64,000 nt of DNA from Vibrio syngnathi. GTDB lineage: Bacteria; Pseudomonadota; Gammaproteobacteria; Enterobacterales; Vibrionaceae. The position numbers were made by a program, and so were the translations under genes. Numbering within the stretch: the stretch's first letter is position 1; each line of letters begins with the position of its first letter. The stretch is from the NCBI RefSeq assembly GCF_002119525.1, contig NZ_CP017916.1, positions 1,116,001 to 1,180,000 of the forward strand, in the 5' to 3' direction. The notes under the pieces were generated by a model. That model was not told the DNA's origin, made no database searches, and saw only the letters and a list, made by a program, of their open reading frames with translations. Of the stretch, positions 52,756 to 63,245 are shown piece by piece.

Positions 52756-54342
52756 ATGATTGATGTTGTTGATCTGTCGCGATTGCAATTTGCATTTACA
52801 GCGATGTATCACTTCCTATTTGTTCCACTGACTTTAGGTATGGCATTTCTACTTGCCATTATGGAGTCAGTTTATGTAATGACTGGCAAGCAAATTTACA
52901 AGGACATGACTAAGTTCTGGGGTAAATTGTTTGGTATTAACTTTGCTCTTGGTGTAGCGACAGGCTTAACCATGGAGTTCCAGTTCGGTACTAACTGGTC
53001 ATACTATTCTCACTATGTTGGCGACATCTTTGGTGCTCCGCTGGCTATCGAAGCGCTTGTTGCATTCTTTCTAGAGTCTACTTTTGTTGGTCTTTTCTTC
53101 TTCGGTTGGGACAGATTGTCAAAGCGTCAACACTTAGCGGTAACGTGGTTAGTAGCACTTGGTTCTAACTTCTCTGCGCTTTGGATCTTGGTAGCTAACG
53201 GCTGGATGCAAAACCCAGTGGGTGCGGAATTTAACTTTGAAACTATGCGTATGGAAATGGTGAGCTTCGCTGAAGTTGTACTAAATCCAGTAGCACAGGT
53301 TAAATTCGTACACACAGTAGCGTCTGGTTACACAACGGGTGCAATGTTCATCCTTGGTATCAGCTCATACTACATTCTTAAAGGTCGTGACCTAGCCTTT
53401 GCTCGTCGCTCTTTTGCGATTGCAGCATCTTTCGGTATGGCGGCAATCTTGTCAGTTATCGTGCTAGGTGATGAATCTGGTTACGAACTTGGCGAAGTTC
53501 AAAAAGTGAAGCTAGCAGCTATTGAAGCTGAATGGCACACTGAAGAAGCTCCAGCCGCATTCACGGTATTTGGTGTTCCAAACCAAGAAACCATGCACAC
53601 AGACTACGCAATTAAGATCCCTTACGTTATGGGTATTATTGCAACACGTTCTTTTGATACTGAAGTAACAGGGTTACGTGACTTACGTGACGATCACGTT
53701 GATCGTATTCGTACTGGTATGTATGCGTATGAGTTACTTGAAAAGCTACGTGGCGGTGATCGTTCAGAAGAGAACAAAGCGGCATTTGATGAAGTAAAAG
53801 GTGACCTAGGTTACGGACTGCTTCTTAAGCGCTATACAGACGACGTTGTTGATGCAACAGAAGACCAAATCCAAATGGCTGCGGATGATTCTATCCCAAC
53901 AGTTTGGCCTCTGTTCTGGTCATTCCGTTTGATGGTTGCTTGTGGCTTCATCATGCTGTTTGTATTCGGTGCGGCGTTTGTTCAAACGTGTCGTCAGAAG
54001 ATCGAACAGAAACCATGGGTACTTAAAGCGGCACTATTCTCAATTCCACTACCTTGGATTGCGATTGAAGCAGGTTGGTTCGTTGCTGAGTTTGGTCGTC
54101 AGCCATGGGCGGTTGGTGAAATCCTACCGGTTAACGTTGCTGCATCAGCACTGACTATTGAACAGCTTTGGACTTCTCTATTCGCGATTCTTGCACTGTA
54201 CACAGTGTTCTTGATTGCTGAAGTTTACCTAATGCTGAAATTCGCACGTAAAGGTCCAAGTAGCTTAAAGACAGGCCGTTACCACTTCGAACAAAACGAT
54301 AACTCTGTTGAAGACAAAGTTAGCCGTTCAGTCGAAGTATAA
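52756..54342 (+). CDS. cydA: Cytochrome bd-I ubiquinol oxidase subunit I
   Basis: This 528-residue subunit carries haems b558, b595 and d. I start it at ATG 52756, ten codons inside the long frame, because AAAGGAG lies just before it and [20 protein letters not shown] fits the family. Haem ligand His19, proton-path Glu99 and Glu107, the long periplasmic Q loop (about 240-380) and the C-terminal [12 protein letters not shown] are all present. The Q loop length matches the E. coli-like long type. It is the first gene of cydA-cydB-cydX-ybgE. Confidence 0.97.
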   Translation: MIDVVDLSRLQFAFTAMYHFLFVPLTLGMAFLLAIMESVYVMTGKQIYKDMTKFWGKLFGINFALGVATGLTMEFQFGTNWSYYSHYVGDIFGAPLAIEALVAFFLESTFVGLFFFGWDRLSKRQHLAVTWLVALGSNFSALWILVANGWMQNPVGAEFNFETMRMEMVSFAEVVLNPVAQVKFVHTVASGYTTGAMFILGISSYYILKGRDLAFARRSFAIAASFGMAAILSVIVLGDESGYELGEVQKVKLAAIEAEWHTEEAPAAFTVFGVPNQETMHTDYAIKIPYVMGIIATRSFDTEVTGLRDLRDDHVDRIRTGMYAYELLEKLRGGDRSEENKAAFDEVKGDLGYGLLLKRYTDDVVDATEDQIQMAADDSIPTVWPLFWSFRLMVACGFIMLFVFGAAFVQTCRQKIEQKPWVLKAALFSIPLPWIAIEAGWFVAEFGRQPWAVGEILPVNVAASALTIEQLWTSLFAILALYTVFLIAEVYLMLKFARKGPSSLKTGRYHFEQNDNSVEDKVSRSVEV

Positions 54343-54355
54343 GTGAGGGAATATT

Positions 54356-55492
54356 ATGTTTGATTACGAAAGCTTACGACTTATTTGGTGGGTATTGATC
54401 GGTGTTCTACTGGTTGGTTTCGCCGTAACTGACGGCTTTGACATGGGTGTTGCTGCTCTGTCTCCTGTTATCGGTAAGAGCGACACTGAACGTCGTATTA
54501 TGCTAAACACGATTGCCCCTCACTGGGATGGTAACCAAGTTTGGCTTATCACTGCGGGTGGTGCATTGTTTGCTGCATGGCCGCTGGTTTACGCAACGTC
54601 TTTCTCTGGTTTCTACTTTGCAATGTACGTGACGTTAGCTGCACTTTGGTTACGTCCGCTTGCTCTTGATTACCGCTCTAAGATTGAAGAGCCAAAATGG
54701 CGTAAAGCTTGGGACTACGCACTTTGCTTTAGTGGCACAGTACCACCAATCATCTTTGGTGTAGCATTTGGTAACTTACTGCAAGGTGTTCCATTCGAAC
54801 TGAACTACCTGATGATGTCTAAGTACCATGGCACGTTCTTCGCTCTGCTAAACCCGTTTGCATTGCTATGTGGCGTGTTGGCGCTGATGTTGTTCGTGAT
54901 GCAAGGTGCAACATGGCTTCAAATGAAGACAACAGAAGAACTGCACAGCCGCGCTCGAAACGTTGCTCAGATCACTGGCCTAATTGCTATTGCTCTATTC
55001 GTTATCGGTGGCTTCTGGGTTCAGTCTATTGAAGGCTATGTAATCACAAGCACGATAGACACGTTTGCTGATTCAAACCCACTAAACAAAGAAGTATCAC
55101 TTCAAGTTGGTGCTTGGATGACAAACTTCGAAACGTATCCAGCAATGTGGGCTGCGCCGATTCTTGGTGTAGTAATGCCACTACTTGCTGTGATTGCATC
55201 TCGCTTTGAGCGTGGTGGTTTCGCATTCTTGTTCTCAAGCCTATCTAACGCTGGTGTTATTTTAACGGCTGGTTTTGCAATGTTCCCATTCGTAATGCCA
55301 TCAAGCCTGAACCCTAACCATAGTTTGACTATGTGGGATTCAACAGCAAGTGAGCTAACGCTTGGTCTTATGACTGGAGTTGCGGCGGTAATGGTTCCTG
55401 TGATTCTTGGCTACACAACGTGGACATACTACAAAATGTTCGGTCGTCTAGATAAGAAACACATCGAAGATAACGACGTTTCAGCTTACTAA
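54356..55492 (+). CDS. cydB: Cytochrome bd-I ubiquinol oxidase subunit II
   Basis: A 378-residue membrane subunit with eight or nine transmembrane helices. It partners CydA in quinol oxidation with high oxygen affinity. VLLVGFAVTDGFDMGVAALSP and the FMFPFVMPS-like AMFPFVMPSSLNPNHSLT segment are typical. It starts 13 bases after cydA in the same operon. Confidence 0.97.
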   Translation: MFDYESLRLIWWVLIGVLLVGFAVTDGFDMGVAALSPVIGKSDTERRIMLNTIAPHWDGNQVWLITAGGALFAAWPLVYATSFSGFYFAMYVTLAALWLRPLALDYRSKIEEPKWRKAWDYALCFSGTVPPIIFGVAFGNLLQGVPFELNYLMMSKYHGTFFALLNPFALLCGVLALMLFVMQGATWLQMKTTEELHSRARNVAQITGLIAIALFVIGGFWVQSIEGYVITSTIDTFADSNPLNKEVSLQVGAWMTNFETYPAMWAAPILGVVMPLLAVIASRFERGGFAFLFSSLSNAGVILTAGFAMFPFVMPSSLNPNHSLTMWDSTASELTLGLMTGVAAVMVPVILGYTTWTYYKMFGRLDKKHIEDNDVSAY

Positions 55493-55523
55493 GCTAGAAG
55501 TTAAATAACTTAGGAGAAATTTT

Positions 55524-55631
55524 ATGTGGTATTTCGCATGGATTTTGGGTGTACTTCTAGCATGTGCATTCGGCATCATCAATGCTCTATGGTTAGAGCA
55601 TTCAGAAATGATGGATAAAGACAGTGAGTAA
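55524..55631 (+). CDS. cydX: Cytochrome bd-I accessory subunit CydX
   Basis: A 35-residue single-pass membrane protein, MWYFAWILGVLLACAFGIIN then ALWLEHSEMMDKDSE. It matches CydX (YbgT), which stabilises haem d in CydAB. The start follows TAGGAGAAATTTT, and the stop overlaps the GTG start of ybgE by eight bases. Its position right after cydB is the conserved one. Confidence 0.95.
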   Translation: MWYFAWILGVLLACAFGIINALWLEHSEMMDKDSE

Positions 55632-55926
55632 TCTCGCAGAGCAAATCGCTAAACTGCATCAACCAATGGATAAAACTCTTTTAAGAGCTTTATCTTTAGT
55701 ATTGGGTTTCATGCATGTAGGTTTAGTGATGTGGGAACCTGAAGCGTATGCGACAAGCATCGGTGGCTTTAACGCGATCATCGGGCCTATGTTCATTTGG
55801 GCAGTATGCTCAAGCATGGTTTACGGTATCGGATTTAAGCCAAGAGCTTGGATGTGGCAGCTACTGTTTAGTCCGTATGTTTCACTCACCATTTTGCTCT
55901 ACCTAACGGTGCTGCGCCTTTTATAA
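55624..55926 (+). CDS. ybgE: Cyd operon protein YbgE
   Basis: A 100-residue protein with three hydrophobic segments starting at a GTG inside the cydX end. LRALSLVLGFMHVGLVMWEPEAYA and the KPRAWMWQLLFSPY loop fit YbgE, a conserved membrane protein of cyd operons with no proven biochemical role. A terminator follows 60 bases later, so it is the last gene of the cyd transcript. Confidence 0.88.
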   Translation: MSNLAEQIAKLHQPMDKTLLRALSLVLGFMHVGLVMWEPEAYATSIGGFNAIIGPMFIWAVCSSMVYGIGFKPRAWMWQLLFSPYVSLTILLYLTVLRLL

Positions 55927-55984
55927 AAGGCAAAGGATTTAGGTTCAGAACGACGTGAACCTTTATGCTTGTTGGGTTTTTAGC

Positions 55985-56022
55985 CAAAAAGAGGTCATCT
56001 TATACAGATGGCCTTTTTTTTC
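55985..56022 (+). terminator. Terminator of the cyd operon
   Basis: Stem GGTCATCT / AGATGGCC (one G-U pair), followed by eight T. Confidence 0.88.
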
Positions 56023-56116
56023 GTCTGTTAAATCAAAAAATTCACAGCGATATACTATTAATGATAAGGAGTTAGGTTATAGTGAGATCTTTATCGTTTT
56101 GAATTGTGGTATCAAA

Positions 56117-56536
56117 TTGCAGGGATTATCTAAGCCATTTACGTGGCCAGTGACAGTGTATTACGAAGACACCGATGCAGGTGGTGTTGTATACCATTCA
56201 AACTATCTTAAGTTTTTCGAACGCGCTCGAACTGAGATGTTGCGCTCAATTGGCGTATCTCAGCAAGTCTTGTTAGAACAAAATATCGGTTTTGTAGTCC
56301 GACATATGGACATCGATTTTATTCAAGGTGCGCGCCTGGATGATTCTTTACAAGTCATTACAAATATTTACGAGTTGAAGCGAGCTACCTTGGTCTTCTG
56401 TCAAGAGATCGTAAATCCTGATGGCAAAGCATTGTGTAAAGCAATGGTTAAGGTAGCATGTATCGACAATCAAAAAATGAAACCCAAAGCAATGCCAACA
56501 TTTATTCTCACGGAGCTAACGAATAGTGACTGCTGA
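56117..56536 (+). CDS. ybgC: Tol-Pal system acyl-CoA thioesterase YbgC
   Basis: A hotdog-fold thioesterase of about 139 residues from the first plausible start. The motif [28 protein letters not shown] holds the catalytic Asp in family numbering 18, and KMKPKAMP ends the fold. YbgC hydrolyses short acyl-CoA and binds the acyl carrier protein, and it is the first gene of tol-pal operons. The frame is open from 55955, but those codons run through the cyd terminator, so the true start must be after about 56025. No ATG is available there. I use TTG 56117 (TTG at 56099 is another option). Confidence 0.82.
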   Translation: MQGLSKPFTWPVTVYYEDTDAGGVVYHSNYLKFFERARTEMLRSIGVSQQVLLEQNIGFVVRHMDIDFIQGARLDDSLQVITNIYELKRATLVFCQEIVNPDGKALCKAMVKVACIDNQKMKPKAMPTFILTELTNSDC

Positions 56537-57209
56537 AATCTCAATCTTAGGCCTAATTTTAGAAGCTAGCTTACTAGTTAAGATGGTCATGCTAATTCTC
56601 ATGGGCATGTCTGTTGTATCTTGGGCGATGATAATTAAACGAAGCAAAGTATTATCTCAAGCGACTAAACAAACTGACGTGTTTGAAGATAAGTTCTGGT
56701 CAGGCGTTGATCTCGCTAAATTGTATCAAGAGAGCAACAAGCGCAAAGACGAACTCTCTGGTACTGAAGAGATTTTCTACGCAGGCTTTACTGAGTTCGC
56801 TCGCCTACGTAAATCAAATGCAGCGTCTCCAGACTTCATTATGGAAGGTACCGGACGTGCAATGCGCGTAGCGGTTGCCCGTGAAGTAGACGAGCTAGAA
56901 ACCAATTTACCTTTCCTAGCAACGGTCGGTTCTATCAGTCCATACATCGGATTGTTTGGTACCGTTTGGGGCATCATGCACTCATTCATCGCATTAGGTG
57001 AAGTGAAGCAAGCGACATTAGCAATGGTTGCTCCTGGTATTGCAGAAGCACTGATCGCGACAGCAATGGGCCTGTTTGCTGCTATTCCAGCTGTAATGGC
57101 GTATAACCGTTTTAGCAGCCGTGTGGGTAAGTTAGAGCATAATTACGCGACTTTCTCTGAAGAGTTCCATAGCATTCTTCACCGTCAAGCGATGGCTGGC
57201 AGGGAATAA
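56526..57209 (+). CDS. tolQ: Tol-Pal system protein TolQ
   Basis: A 227-residue inner-membrane motor protein of the MotA/ExbB/TolQ family with three transmembrane helices (about 15-37, 132-155 and 168-190). [21 protein letters not shown] and [24 protein letters not shown] are the channel-lining motifs. It starts at a GTG that overlaps ybgC by 11 bases, so expression is coupled. With TolR it uses the proton gradient to energise TolA. Confidence 0.96.
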   Translation: MTAEISILGLILEASLLVKMVMLILMGMSVVSWAMIIKRSKVLSQATKQTDVFEDKFWSGVDLAKLYQESNKRKDELSGTEEIFYAGFTEFARLRKSNAASPDFIMEGTGRAMRVAVAREVDELETNLPFLATVGSISPYIGLFGTVWGIMHSFIALGEVKQATLAMVAPGIAEALIATAMGLFAAIPAVMAYNRFSSRVGKLEHNYATFSEEFHSILHRQAMAGRE

Positions 57210-57212
57210 CCG

Positions 57213-57656
57213 ATGGCCGGATACCAACCTAAAAAACGCAAAATGACAGCAGAGATTAACGTTGTACCTTACATCGACGTTATGCTTGTTTTGCTGATCA
57301 TTTTTATGGTGACTTCTCCGTTTGTCACTCAAGGCGTAGATGTTGAATTGCCTCAGGCTTCAACGGCTAAGTCGGCACAAGATCTCTTAGGTGACGACAA
57401 CGCGAGTTTCATTATCGTTGAAGTGAACAAAGACGGCGAACTTGGTTTGAGTGTGAATAACGAAGAGGTTCAGCGAGGCTTGTCTCTGGAAGATATTATC
57501 GTCCGAGTGAAGGCGGAACTGTCTCTGAAGCCAAATTCTCCAGTGGCAGTTGGCGGTGATGCCGCAACGCCTTACGCTGAAGTGGTTATATTACTTGATG
57601 AATTAAGCCGTGCAGGTGTGCCAAAGGTTGGCCTTTTAACGGATATAAGGGAATAG
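57213..57656 (+). CDS. tolR: Tol-Pal system protein TolR
   Basis: A 147-residue ExbD/TolR-family protein with one transmembrane helix (about 19-39) containing the essential proton-carrying Asp22 in VPYIDVMLVLLIIFMV. The periplasmic domain ends VPKVGLLTDIRE. It follows tolQ by three bases. Confidence 0.96.
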   Translation: MAGYQPKKRKMTAEINVVPYIDVMLVLLIIFMVTSPFVTQGVDVELPQASTAKSAQDLLGDDNASFIIVEVNKDGELGLSVNNEEVQRGLSLEDIIVRVKAELSLKPNSPVAVGGDAATPYAEVVILLDELSRAGVPKVGLLTDIRE

Positions 57657-57669
57657 CTCCGTAGCATTC

Positions 57670-58737
57670 ATGAAAGCGAATAATAAAAAATCCAATAATT
57701 TTAGGTCACCGCTTCTTATTTCTCTTGGGCTGCACGTCATGCTATTCGTTGCGCTCATTTGGGGAGCGGATTTCACAATGTCAGAACCAAAGCCGACAGG
57801 GCAGATGGTTCAAGCTGTGGTGATTGATCCTCAGTTGGTTCGCCAGCAAGCTCAACAGATTCGTCAACAAAGAGAAGCGGCGAGCAAAAAAGAGCAAGAG
57901 CGTTTAGATAAACTAAGACGTGAAAGCGAACGACTTGAAAAAAATCGTAAAGCTGAAGAAGAAAACATTCGAAGGCTGAAAGAAACGCAAGCGAAAGAAG
58001 CCAAAGCGGCTCGCGAAGCGGAAAAGCGTCGAGTTGAAAATGAAAAGCAACGTAAAGTTGAAGAGACGCGCTTAAAACAAGAGAAAAAGAAAGCCGCGAA
58101 AGCAGAAGCCGATCGTAAGTTGAAAGAAGCCGCGGTTGTGAAAGCAGAAAAACAACGCAAGGCAAAAGAAGCGGCCATTGCTAAAGCTGAACAAGAACGC
58201 GTGGCGAAAGAAAAAGCCGCGAAAGAGGCCGCTGAAAAAGCTCGTAAAGAAAAAGAAGCCGCTGAACGTGCTGAGAAACAACGTATAGCGAAAGAGAAAG
58301 AAGCGGCAGCCGCAGCAGAAAAAGCCCGTAGAGCGAAAGAAGCTGCAGCAAGAGCGGAGAAAGAGCGTAAACAGCAAGAAGCGGCATTGAACGATATTTT
58401 TGCTGGGCTTGAAACTGAAGCGACTCAAAACTCTTCTGCAAGACAGCAGTTTATTAGTGATGAAGCGCAGCGTTATGGTGCTATCTATACTCAACTGATC
58501 CAACAGAACCTGTTGTTAGAAGACAGTTATCGAGGTCGCTCATGTCGAGTAAACCTTAAGCTTATTCCAACGGGCTCTAATGCGATATTGGGTAGTTTGA
58601 GCATCTTAGATGGTGACAGCCGTTTATGCGCGGCAACCAAGCGTGCGGTGGCACAAGTGCAATCTTACCCGTTGCCTAAAGACCCAGACATTGTGAAATC
58701 ACTGAAAGACATTAACTTAACTGTATCACCAGAGTAA
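57670..58737 (+). CDS. tolA: Cell-envelope protein TolA
   Basis: A 355-residue protein with the three TolA domains: a transmembrane anchor (about 14-33) with a SLGLH motif that contacts TolQR, a long Lys/Ala/Glu helix (about 65-245) spanning the periplasm, and a globular domain III (about 255-355) with Cys in SCRVNL and RLCAAT that can form the usual disulfide. It transmits energy to Pal during division. The helix region is low in complexity and opens long shadow frames on the minus strand. Confidence 0.95.
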   Translation: MKANNKKSNNFRSPLLISLGLHVMLFVALIWGADFTMSEPKPTGQMVQAVVIDPQLVRQQAQQIRQQREAASKKEQERLDKLRRESERLEKNRKAEEENIRRLKETQAKEAKAAREAEKRRVENEKQRKVEETRLKQEKKKAAKAEADRKLKEAAVVKAEKQRKAKEAAIAKAEQERVAKEKAAKEAAEKARKEKEAAERAEKQRIAKEKEAAAAAEKARRAKEAAARAEKERKQQEAALNDIFAGLETEATQNSSARQQFISDEAQRYGAIYTQLIQQNLLLEDSYRGRSCRVNLKLIPTGSNAILGSLSILDGDSRLCAATKRAVAQVQSYPLPKDPDIVKSLKDINLTVSPE

Positions 58738-58749
58738 AAGGACGAACTT

Positions 58750-60102
58750 GTGTTAAAGAAACTATTACTGAGTTTTGTTTTCTTAATAGCTACAAGCAGC
58801 CAGTTTGCCCATGCGGCACTGGAGCTGGTTATTACAGACGGTATTAACTCTGCACGACCTATCGCTATTGTCCCTTTTCGTTGGGAAGGCGCAGGACCAT
58901 TGCCGCACGATGTATCAGCAGTTATCGCTTCTGACTTGCAACGAAGTGGTAAATTTAGCCCAGTTGCGACAAGTAAAATGCCTCAAACGCCTTACAGCGA
59001 AACCGAGGTGAACTTTGATGCTTGGACTAACCTAGGCGTTGATTCCTTGCTAACAGGTAGCATCACTAAAAATGCCGAAGGGCAGTATGTGGTGAACTAC
59101 CAACTGATCGACATTGTTCGTGGTCAACTGACTAAAGGGCAAAGCCGTGCACTAAGCGATGAAGGCCAATTAGTACTTTCTAAAGATCATGTGCTGTTCA
59201 ACAAGAAAGCGACAGTGCCTGGTAAACGCTTGAGAGAGTACGCACACCGAATCTCTGATTTAGTGTATGAAGAGCTAACGGGTGAGAAAGGGGCGTTTCT
59301 AACGCGTATTTCTTACGTAGTTGTGAACGACAAAGACAAATACCCGTACCAGCTTCGCGTTGCTGATTATGATGGCTTTAACGAACGTTTAGTACTTCGT
59401 TCTAAGCAGCCTCTTATGTCTCCGGCATGGTCTCCTGATGGTAAGAAGCTTGCGTATGTGAGTTTCCAAAATGGCCAAGCTGAAATATTCATTATGAATA
59501 TTTATACGGGTGAGCGCGAGAAAGTGACGTCATACCCTCGTCATAATGGTGCTCCAAGATTCTCGCCAGATGGTAAAACATTGGCGTTGGTATTGTCGAA
59601 AACAGGTAGCCTTCAGGTGTACACTCTCGACCTTGCTAGCCGTAAGCTGACTCAAATTACCCGCGGCCGTTCTAATAATACTGAACCATTCTGGCACCCA
59701 GATGGCAAGTCTCTAATTTTCACATCGGATCGTGGTGGTAAACCACAGATTTATAATGTAAATTTGTCAAATAATTCGACATCTCGTATTACTTGGCAAG
59801 GTAGCCAAAACTTAGGTGGTCAGATAACCCCTGACGGACGATTCCTGATCATGGTCAATCGTAGCAACTCAGGTTTTAACTTGGCTAAACAAGATTTGGA
59901 AACCGGTGCGGTTCAGGTGCTAACAAAAACATTGTTAGATGAATCTCCAAGTATTGCACCGAATGGAGGTATGGTGATCTATAGCTCTATTTACAACAAA
60001 ACAAATGTACTATCGATGGTTTCTATCGATGGTCGTTTTAAAGCTAGATTACCGGCAACGAACGGACGCGTAAGAGCACCTTCGTGGTCACCGTTTCTCT
60101 AG
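58750..60102 (+). CDS. tolB: Tol-Pal system protein TolB
   Basis: A 450-residue periplasmic protein with a signal peptide (about 1-22, ending HAA) and a GTG start. The N-terminal alpha/beta domain (about 25-165) is followed by a six-bladed beta-propeller with [12 protein letters not shown] and [15 protein letters not shown] blades. It binds Pal through the propeller. It lies in the tolQRAB-pal operon. Confidence 0.96.
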   Translation: MLKKLLLSFVFLIATSSQFAHAALELVITDGINSARPIAIVPFRWEGAGPLPHDVSAVIASDLQRSGKFSPVATSKMPQTPYSETEVNFDAWTNLGVDSLLTGSITKNAEGQYVVNYQLIDIVRGQLTKGQSRALSDEGQLVLSKDHVLFNKKATVPGKRLREYAHRISDLVYEELTGEKGAFLTRISYVVVNDKDKYPYQLRVADYDGFNERLVLRSKQPLMSPAWSPDGKKLAYVSFQNGQAEIFIMNIYTGEREKVTSYPRHNGAPRFSPDGKTLALVLSKTGSLQVYTLDLASRKLTQITRGRSNNTEPFWHPDGKSLIFTSDRGGKPQIYNVNLSNNSTSRITWQGSQNLGGQITPDGRFLIMVNRSNSGFNLAKQDLETGAVQVLTKTLLDESPSIAPNGGMVIYSSIYNKTNVLSMVSIDGRFKARLPATNGRVRAPSWSPFL

Positions 60103-60213
60103 TTTATTTGATACATTCTTTTAGCTATTGATAGTGTTAACTATTGTGGCATTTAACTATCTATAGCACTTAGTCGCTGTAGAAACTAAGTTTGATAACG
60201 TAAGGAAAAAAAG

Positions 60214-60756
60214 ATGCAACTTAACAAAGTTCTTAAAGGCTTGATGATTGCACTACCAGTGATGGCAGTAACGGCATGTAGCTCAACTGATGAAGCAACT
60301 TCTGCAACATCTGGCACAGAAAGCAACCAAACTACTTCTGGTTCAGAAGGCAACGTAGATACAACTGTTGTAACGCCAATTGACGCTAACGGTCAACTGT
60401 CTGAGCAAGAGCTTAAAGAGCAAGCGCTACGCGAAACTCAAACAATCTACTTCGCATTCGATAACTCTACTATCGCAGGCGACTACGAAGAAATGCTTGC
60501 AGCTCACGCAGCATACCTAGTTAAGAACGTTGATATGAACGTTACTGTTGAAGGTCACGCTGATGAGCGCGGTACTCCTGAGTACAACATCGCACTTGGT
60601 GAGCGTCGTGCACAAGCTGTAGCGAAATACCTACAAGCTCTAGGTGTTCAAGCAGACCAAATCTCTATCGTAAGCTACGGTGAAGAGAAGCCACTTCTTC
60701 TAGGTCAATCTGAAGATGTGTACGCTAAAAACCGTCGTGCAGTACTAGTTTACTAA
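60214..60756 (+). CDS. pal: Peptidoglycan-associated lipoprotein Pal
   Basis: A 180-residue lipoprotein with lipobox VTAC (Cys22) and a Ser/Thr-rich linker (about 23-70). Its OmpA-like peptidoglycan-binding domain (about 75-180) has [22 protein letters not shown]. It links the outer membrane to peptidoglycan and to TolB. Strong codon bias suggests high expression. A gap of 110 bases before it may hold a separate pal promoter. Confidence 0.96.
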   Translation: MQLNKVLKGLMIALPVMAVTACSSTDEATSATSGTESNQTTSGSEGNVDTTVVTPIDANGQLSEQELKEQALRETQTIYFAFDNSTIAGDYEEMLAAHAAYLVKNVDMNVTVEGHADERGTPEYNIALGERRAQAVAKYLQALGVQADQISIVSYGEEKPLLLGQSEDVYAKNRRAVLVY

Positions 60757-60789
60757 TTTTAGTAGGCTATATAATTGAGGAATTGCCTC

Positions 60790-61572
60790 ATGTTCAGTAA
60801 CACAAAGCGAGTCATTTTGCTTTCGTTACTGGCAAGTGCAGCGAACACTACGTTCGCTGCACCAGCTCCAGTATCCGATCTCAATAGCACCGCAACAAAT
60901 TCAACATCTTCCTCTCGATCAGCATCTAACGAATCAGATATTGAGCGTTTAGAGCGCTTGCTTCAAAACCGTAATCTCGTTCAGCTTCAAATGCAGCAGC
61001 AAATCGACGACATGGCACTGGAGATCAGTGAACTTCGTGGTGAGCTGGAACGAAACAGCTACGATATGAAACAAATGCTAGAGCGCCAACGTGAACTGTT
61101 CATTGAACTGGACCGCGTGAGAGGCGAGGTGAAAGCAGCAGGAACAGCAACGGTAGCAGTAGCGGCGAGCGAAGGCTCTAAAGATGCTTCTGGTACGTTC
61201 AGTACTGATGTTGATGAGCAAACCGCTTATCAAAATGCTGTAGATATGATTCTAAAGCAGCGAGACTATACGGGTGCGATCGCAGCATTCCAAAAGTTTC
61301 AAAAAGACTTCCCAGACTCTACCTTCACGCCTAACACCCATTATTGGTTAGGTCAGCTTTATTTCGCTAAAAAGCAAGATAAGGAAGCTGTGAAGAGCTT
61401 TGCCGCTGTTGTGTCATACAAAGACTCTAACAAGCGCTCTGATGCTCTGGTTAAGCTTGGTGACATAGCTACGCGTAACAATAACGCGACGCAAGCTAAG
61501 AAATATTACCAACAAGTCGTAACCGAGTACCCAAACAGTGCTTCGGCTAAAGTGGCTAAAACCCACTTGTAA
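60790..61572 (+). CDS. cpoB: Cell division coordinator CpoB (YbgF)
   Basis: A 260-residue periplasmic protein. I start it at ATG 60790, preceded by TTGAGGAA. Residues 1-23 are a signal peptide ending FAAP. A coiled coil (about 45-105) that trimerises in E. coli leads to TPR repeats (about 140-260, with YWLGQLYFAKKQDKEAVKSF). CpoB links the Tol system to PBP1B activity at septation. It is the last gene of the tol-pal operon. Confidence 0.94.
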   Translation: MFSNTKRVILLSLLASAANTTFAAPAPVSDLNSTATNSTSSSRSASNESDIERLERLLQNRNLVQLQMQQQIDDMALEISELRGELERNSYDMKQMLERQRELFIELDRVRGEVKAAGTATVAVAASEGSKDASGTFSTDVDEQTAYQNAVDMILKQRDYTGAIAAFQKFQKDFPDSTFTPNTHYWLGQLYFAKKQDKEAVKSFAAVVSYKDSNKRSDALVKLGDIATRNNNATQAKKYYQQVVTEYPNSASAKVAKTHL

Positions 61573-61578
61573 AACAAA

Positions 61579-61606
61579 ATAGGGGTGCTCAGGTACCTCT
61601 TTTTTA
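61579..61606 (+). terminator. Terminator of the tol-pal operon
   Basis: Stem AGGGGT / ACCTCT (one G-U pair), followed by six T. Confidence 0.65.
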
Positions 61607-61715
61607 TATCTGGTCACTTCCATTTTGTGTCTACTTCTCTTCTTTGTAATGCCAACGCATTGCTTTGTTTATGCGTTTTAAGCATTAGTTAGTCATCGCT
61701 TGAAACCAATCCTTT

Positions 61716-61744
61716 TTGATCCCAATCGCTGTCCTGTGTAGAAT
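61716..61744 (+). promoter_or_regulatory. Likely sigma-70 promoter of nadA
   Basis: TTGATC (61716-61721) and TAGAAT (61739-61744) with a 17-base spacer, 39 bases upstream of the start codon. Confidence 0.55.
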
Positions 61745-61782
61745 ACTCTAATTCTCGGAAGAAGTTGCGTAGAGCAAGAGCA

Positions 61783-62844
61783 ATGAGTCATATACTAGAT
61801 AAAATCGATACAGTTTACCCGTTTCCGCCTAAGCCAGTTCCACTGAGCGATGCTCAGAAGCAGGCCCACATCGCAAACATCGAAACACTACTTCAAGAAA
61901 AAGATGCAGTTCTAATTGCACACTACTACACAGATCCTGAAATTCAGGCTCTAGCTGAAGCAACTGGTGGTTTTGTTGGCGATTCATTAGAAATGGCTAA
62001 GTTTGGTAACCGCCATTCGGCAAGCACTTTGATCATCGCTGGCGTTCGTTTTATGGGGGAGTCTGCAAAGATTCTTACACCTGAAAAACGCATTCTAATG
62101 CCAACACTAGAAGCTGAATGTTCTCTTGACCTTGGCTGTCCTGCAGACAAATTTACAGAATTTTGTGATGCTCACCCTGATCATACAGTGGTTGTATACG
62201 CGAATACCTCTGCGGCTGTTAAGGCTCGTGCAGACTGGGTAGTTACGTCGAGCATCGCTTTAGAAATCGTTGAAAGCCTAGACGCTGAAGGCAAACCCAT
62301 TATTTGGGGCCCAGACCGTCACCTAGGTTCTTACATCGCAAATCAAACTGGCGCTGACATGTTGCTTTGGCAAGGTGAGTGTATTGTTCATGATGAGTTC
62401 TCAGCTGATGCTTTGAAGAAAATGAAATCAGTATACCCAGAAGCGGCTATTTTGGTTCACCCAGAATCACCAGCAAGCGTGGTTGAACTTGCTGACGCTG
62501 TTGGTTCAACAAGTCAACTGATCAAGAAAGCAAAAGAGCTGCCTCATCCACAGATGATTGTCGCGACAGACAAAGGTATCTTCTTCAAAATGCAGCAACT
62601 GGTTCCTGAAAAAGAGCTGATTGAAGCGCCGACAGCAGGTGCCGGTGCAACTTGTCGAAGCTGCGCGCACTGTCCTTGGATGGCAATGAACGGCCTTGAA
62701 GCGATTGAAAATGCGCTTGAGAATGGTGGCGAGCAACACGAGATCTTCGTTTCTGACGAGCTACGAGTGAAGTCCCTTATCCCATTGAACCGCATGCTAG
62801 ATTTTGCCGAGCAGCTTAACGTGCAAGTGAAAGGCAACGCTTAA
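61783..62844 (+). CDS. nadA: Quinolinate synthase NadA
   Basis: A 353-residue [4Fe-4S] enzyme that condenses iminoaspartate with dihydroxyacetone phosphate to make quinolinate for NAD. I start it at [10 protein letters not shown] (61783). The cluster cysteines are at 113, 200 and 297, the same positions as in E. coli, with the [10 protein letters not shown] motif at 291-300. It is monocistronic. Confidence 0.97.
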   Translation: MSHILDKIDTVYPFPPKPVPLSDAQKQAHIANIETLLQEKDAVLIAHYYTDPEIQALAEATGGFVGDSLEMAKFGNRHSASTLIIAGVRFMGESAKILTPEKRILMPTLEAECSLDLGCPADKFTEFCDAHPDHTVVVYANTSAAVKARADWVVTSSIALEIVESLDAEGKPIIWGPDRHLGSYIANQTGADMLLWQGECIVHDEFSADALKKMKSVYPEAAILVHPESPASVVELADAVGSTSQLIKKAKELPHPQMIVATDKGIFFKMQQLVPEKELIEAPTAGAGATCRSCAHCPWMAMNGLEAIENALENGGEQHEIFVSDELRVKSLIPLNRMLDFAEQLNVQVKGNA

Positions 62845-62919
62845 TATAATGACGTGAGGTTATAAATGATCCAATATTTATAACTAGCAGTCTTTATAAT
62901 GTGGTGCATTTATCATCAT

Positions 62920-62950
62920 TAAAAAACCAGCCGCAGTGCTGGTTTTTTTG
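62920..62950 (+). terminator. Terminator of nadA
   Basis: Stem ACCAGC / GCTGGT flanked by six A and seven T, so it could work in both directions. Confidence 0.88.
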
Positions 62951-63068
62951 TATCTGAATATTAGCCTCTATCTAGTCTGACTAGTAGCTGCTGTTTGCAT
63001 TAGATATGTACCAATCGTAGCAAATACCACTATTAGTAATAGCTATCAATTTATAAGTCCTGATTTTT

Positions 63069-63245
63069 ATGGCCATGGTACGTCTGAGACAGAGTGTTCA
63101 CGAGCCAGTATCAGCGAGATGGTCAGTCCGCACGAGCGCTTTAGGAGGAGAGCAATATTCGATTATTGGTGTCAGTGATAGCGGAATTGCAGGCTACCGC
63201 TTAACTGTTCATGAGATGAGTAGGATTACCTACTCAGCCTGCTAA
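63069..63245 (+). CDS. Unassigned small ORF of 58 codons
   Basis: The frame starts at ATG 63069 (a second ATG is at 63075) and ends at TAA 63243-63245. The product starts MAMVRLRQSV and has a protein-like middle, SALGGEQYSIIGVSDSGIAGYR, with alternating hydrophobic residues. I do not recognise it. There is no clear ribosome-binding site. It is isolated, 220 bases after nadA and separated from it by a terminator. It may be a small cytosolic protein, a remnant, or chance. Confidence 0.4.
   Translation: MAMVRLRQSVHEPVSARWSVRTSALGGEQYSIIGVSDSGIAGYRLTVHEMSRITYSAC

Noticed and set aside
57773..58503. Several long minus-strand frames opposite tolA, rich in Phe, Leu and Cys
   Set aside because: They are the mirror of the Lys/Ala/Glu-rich TolA helix. 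The low complexity of that region removes stops in other frames.
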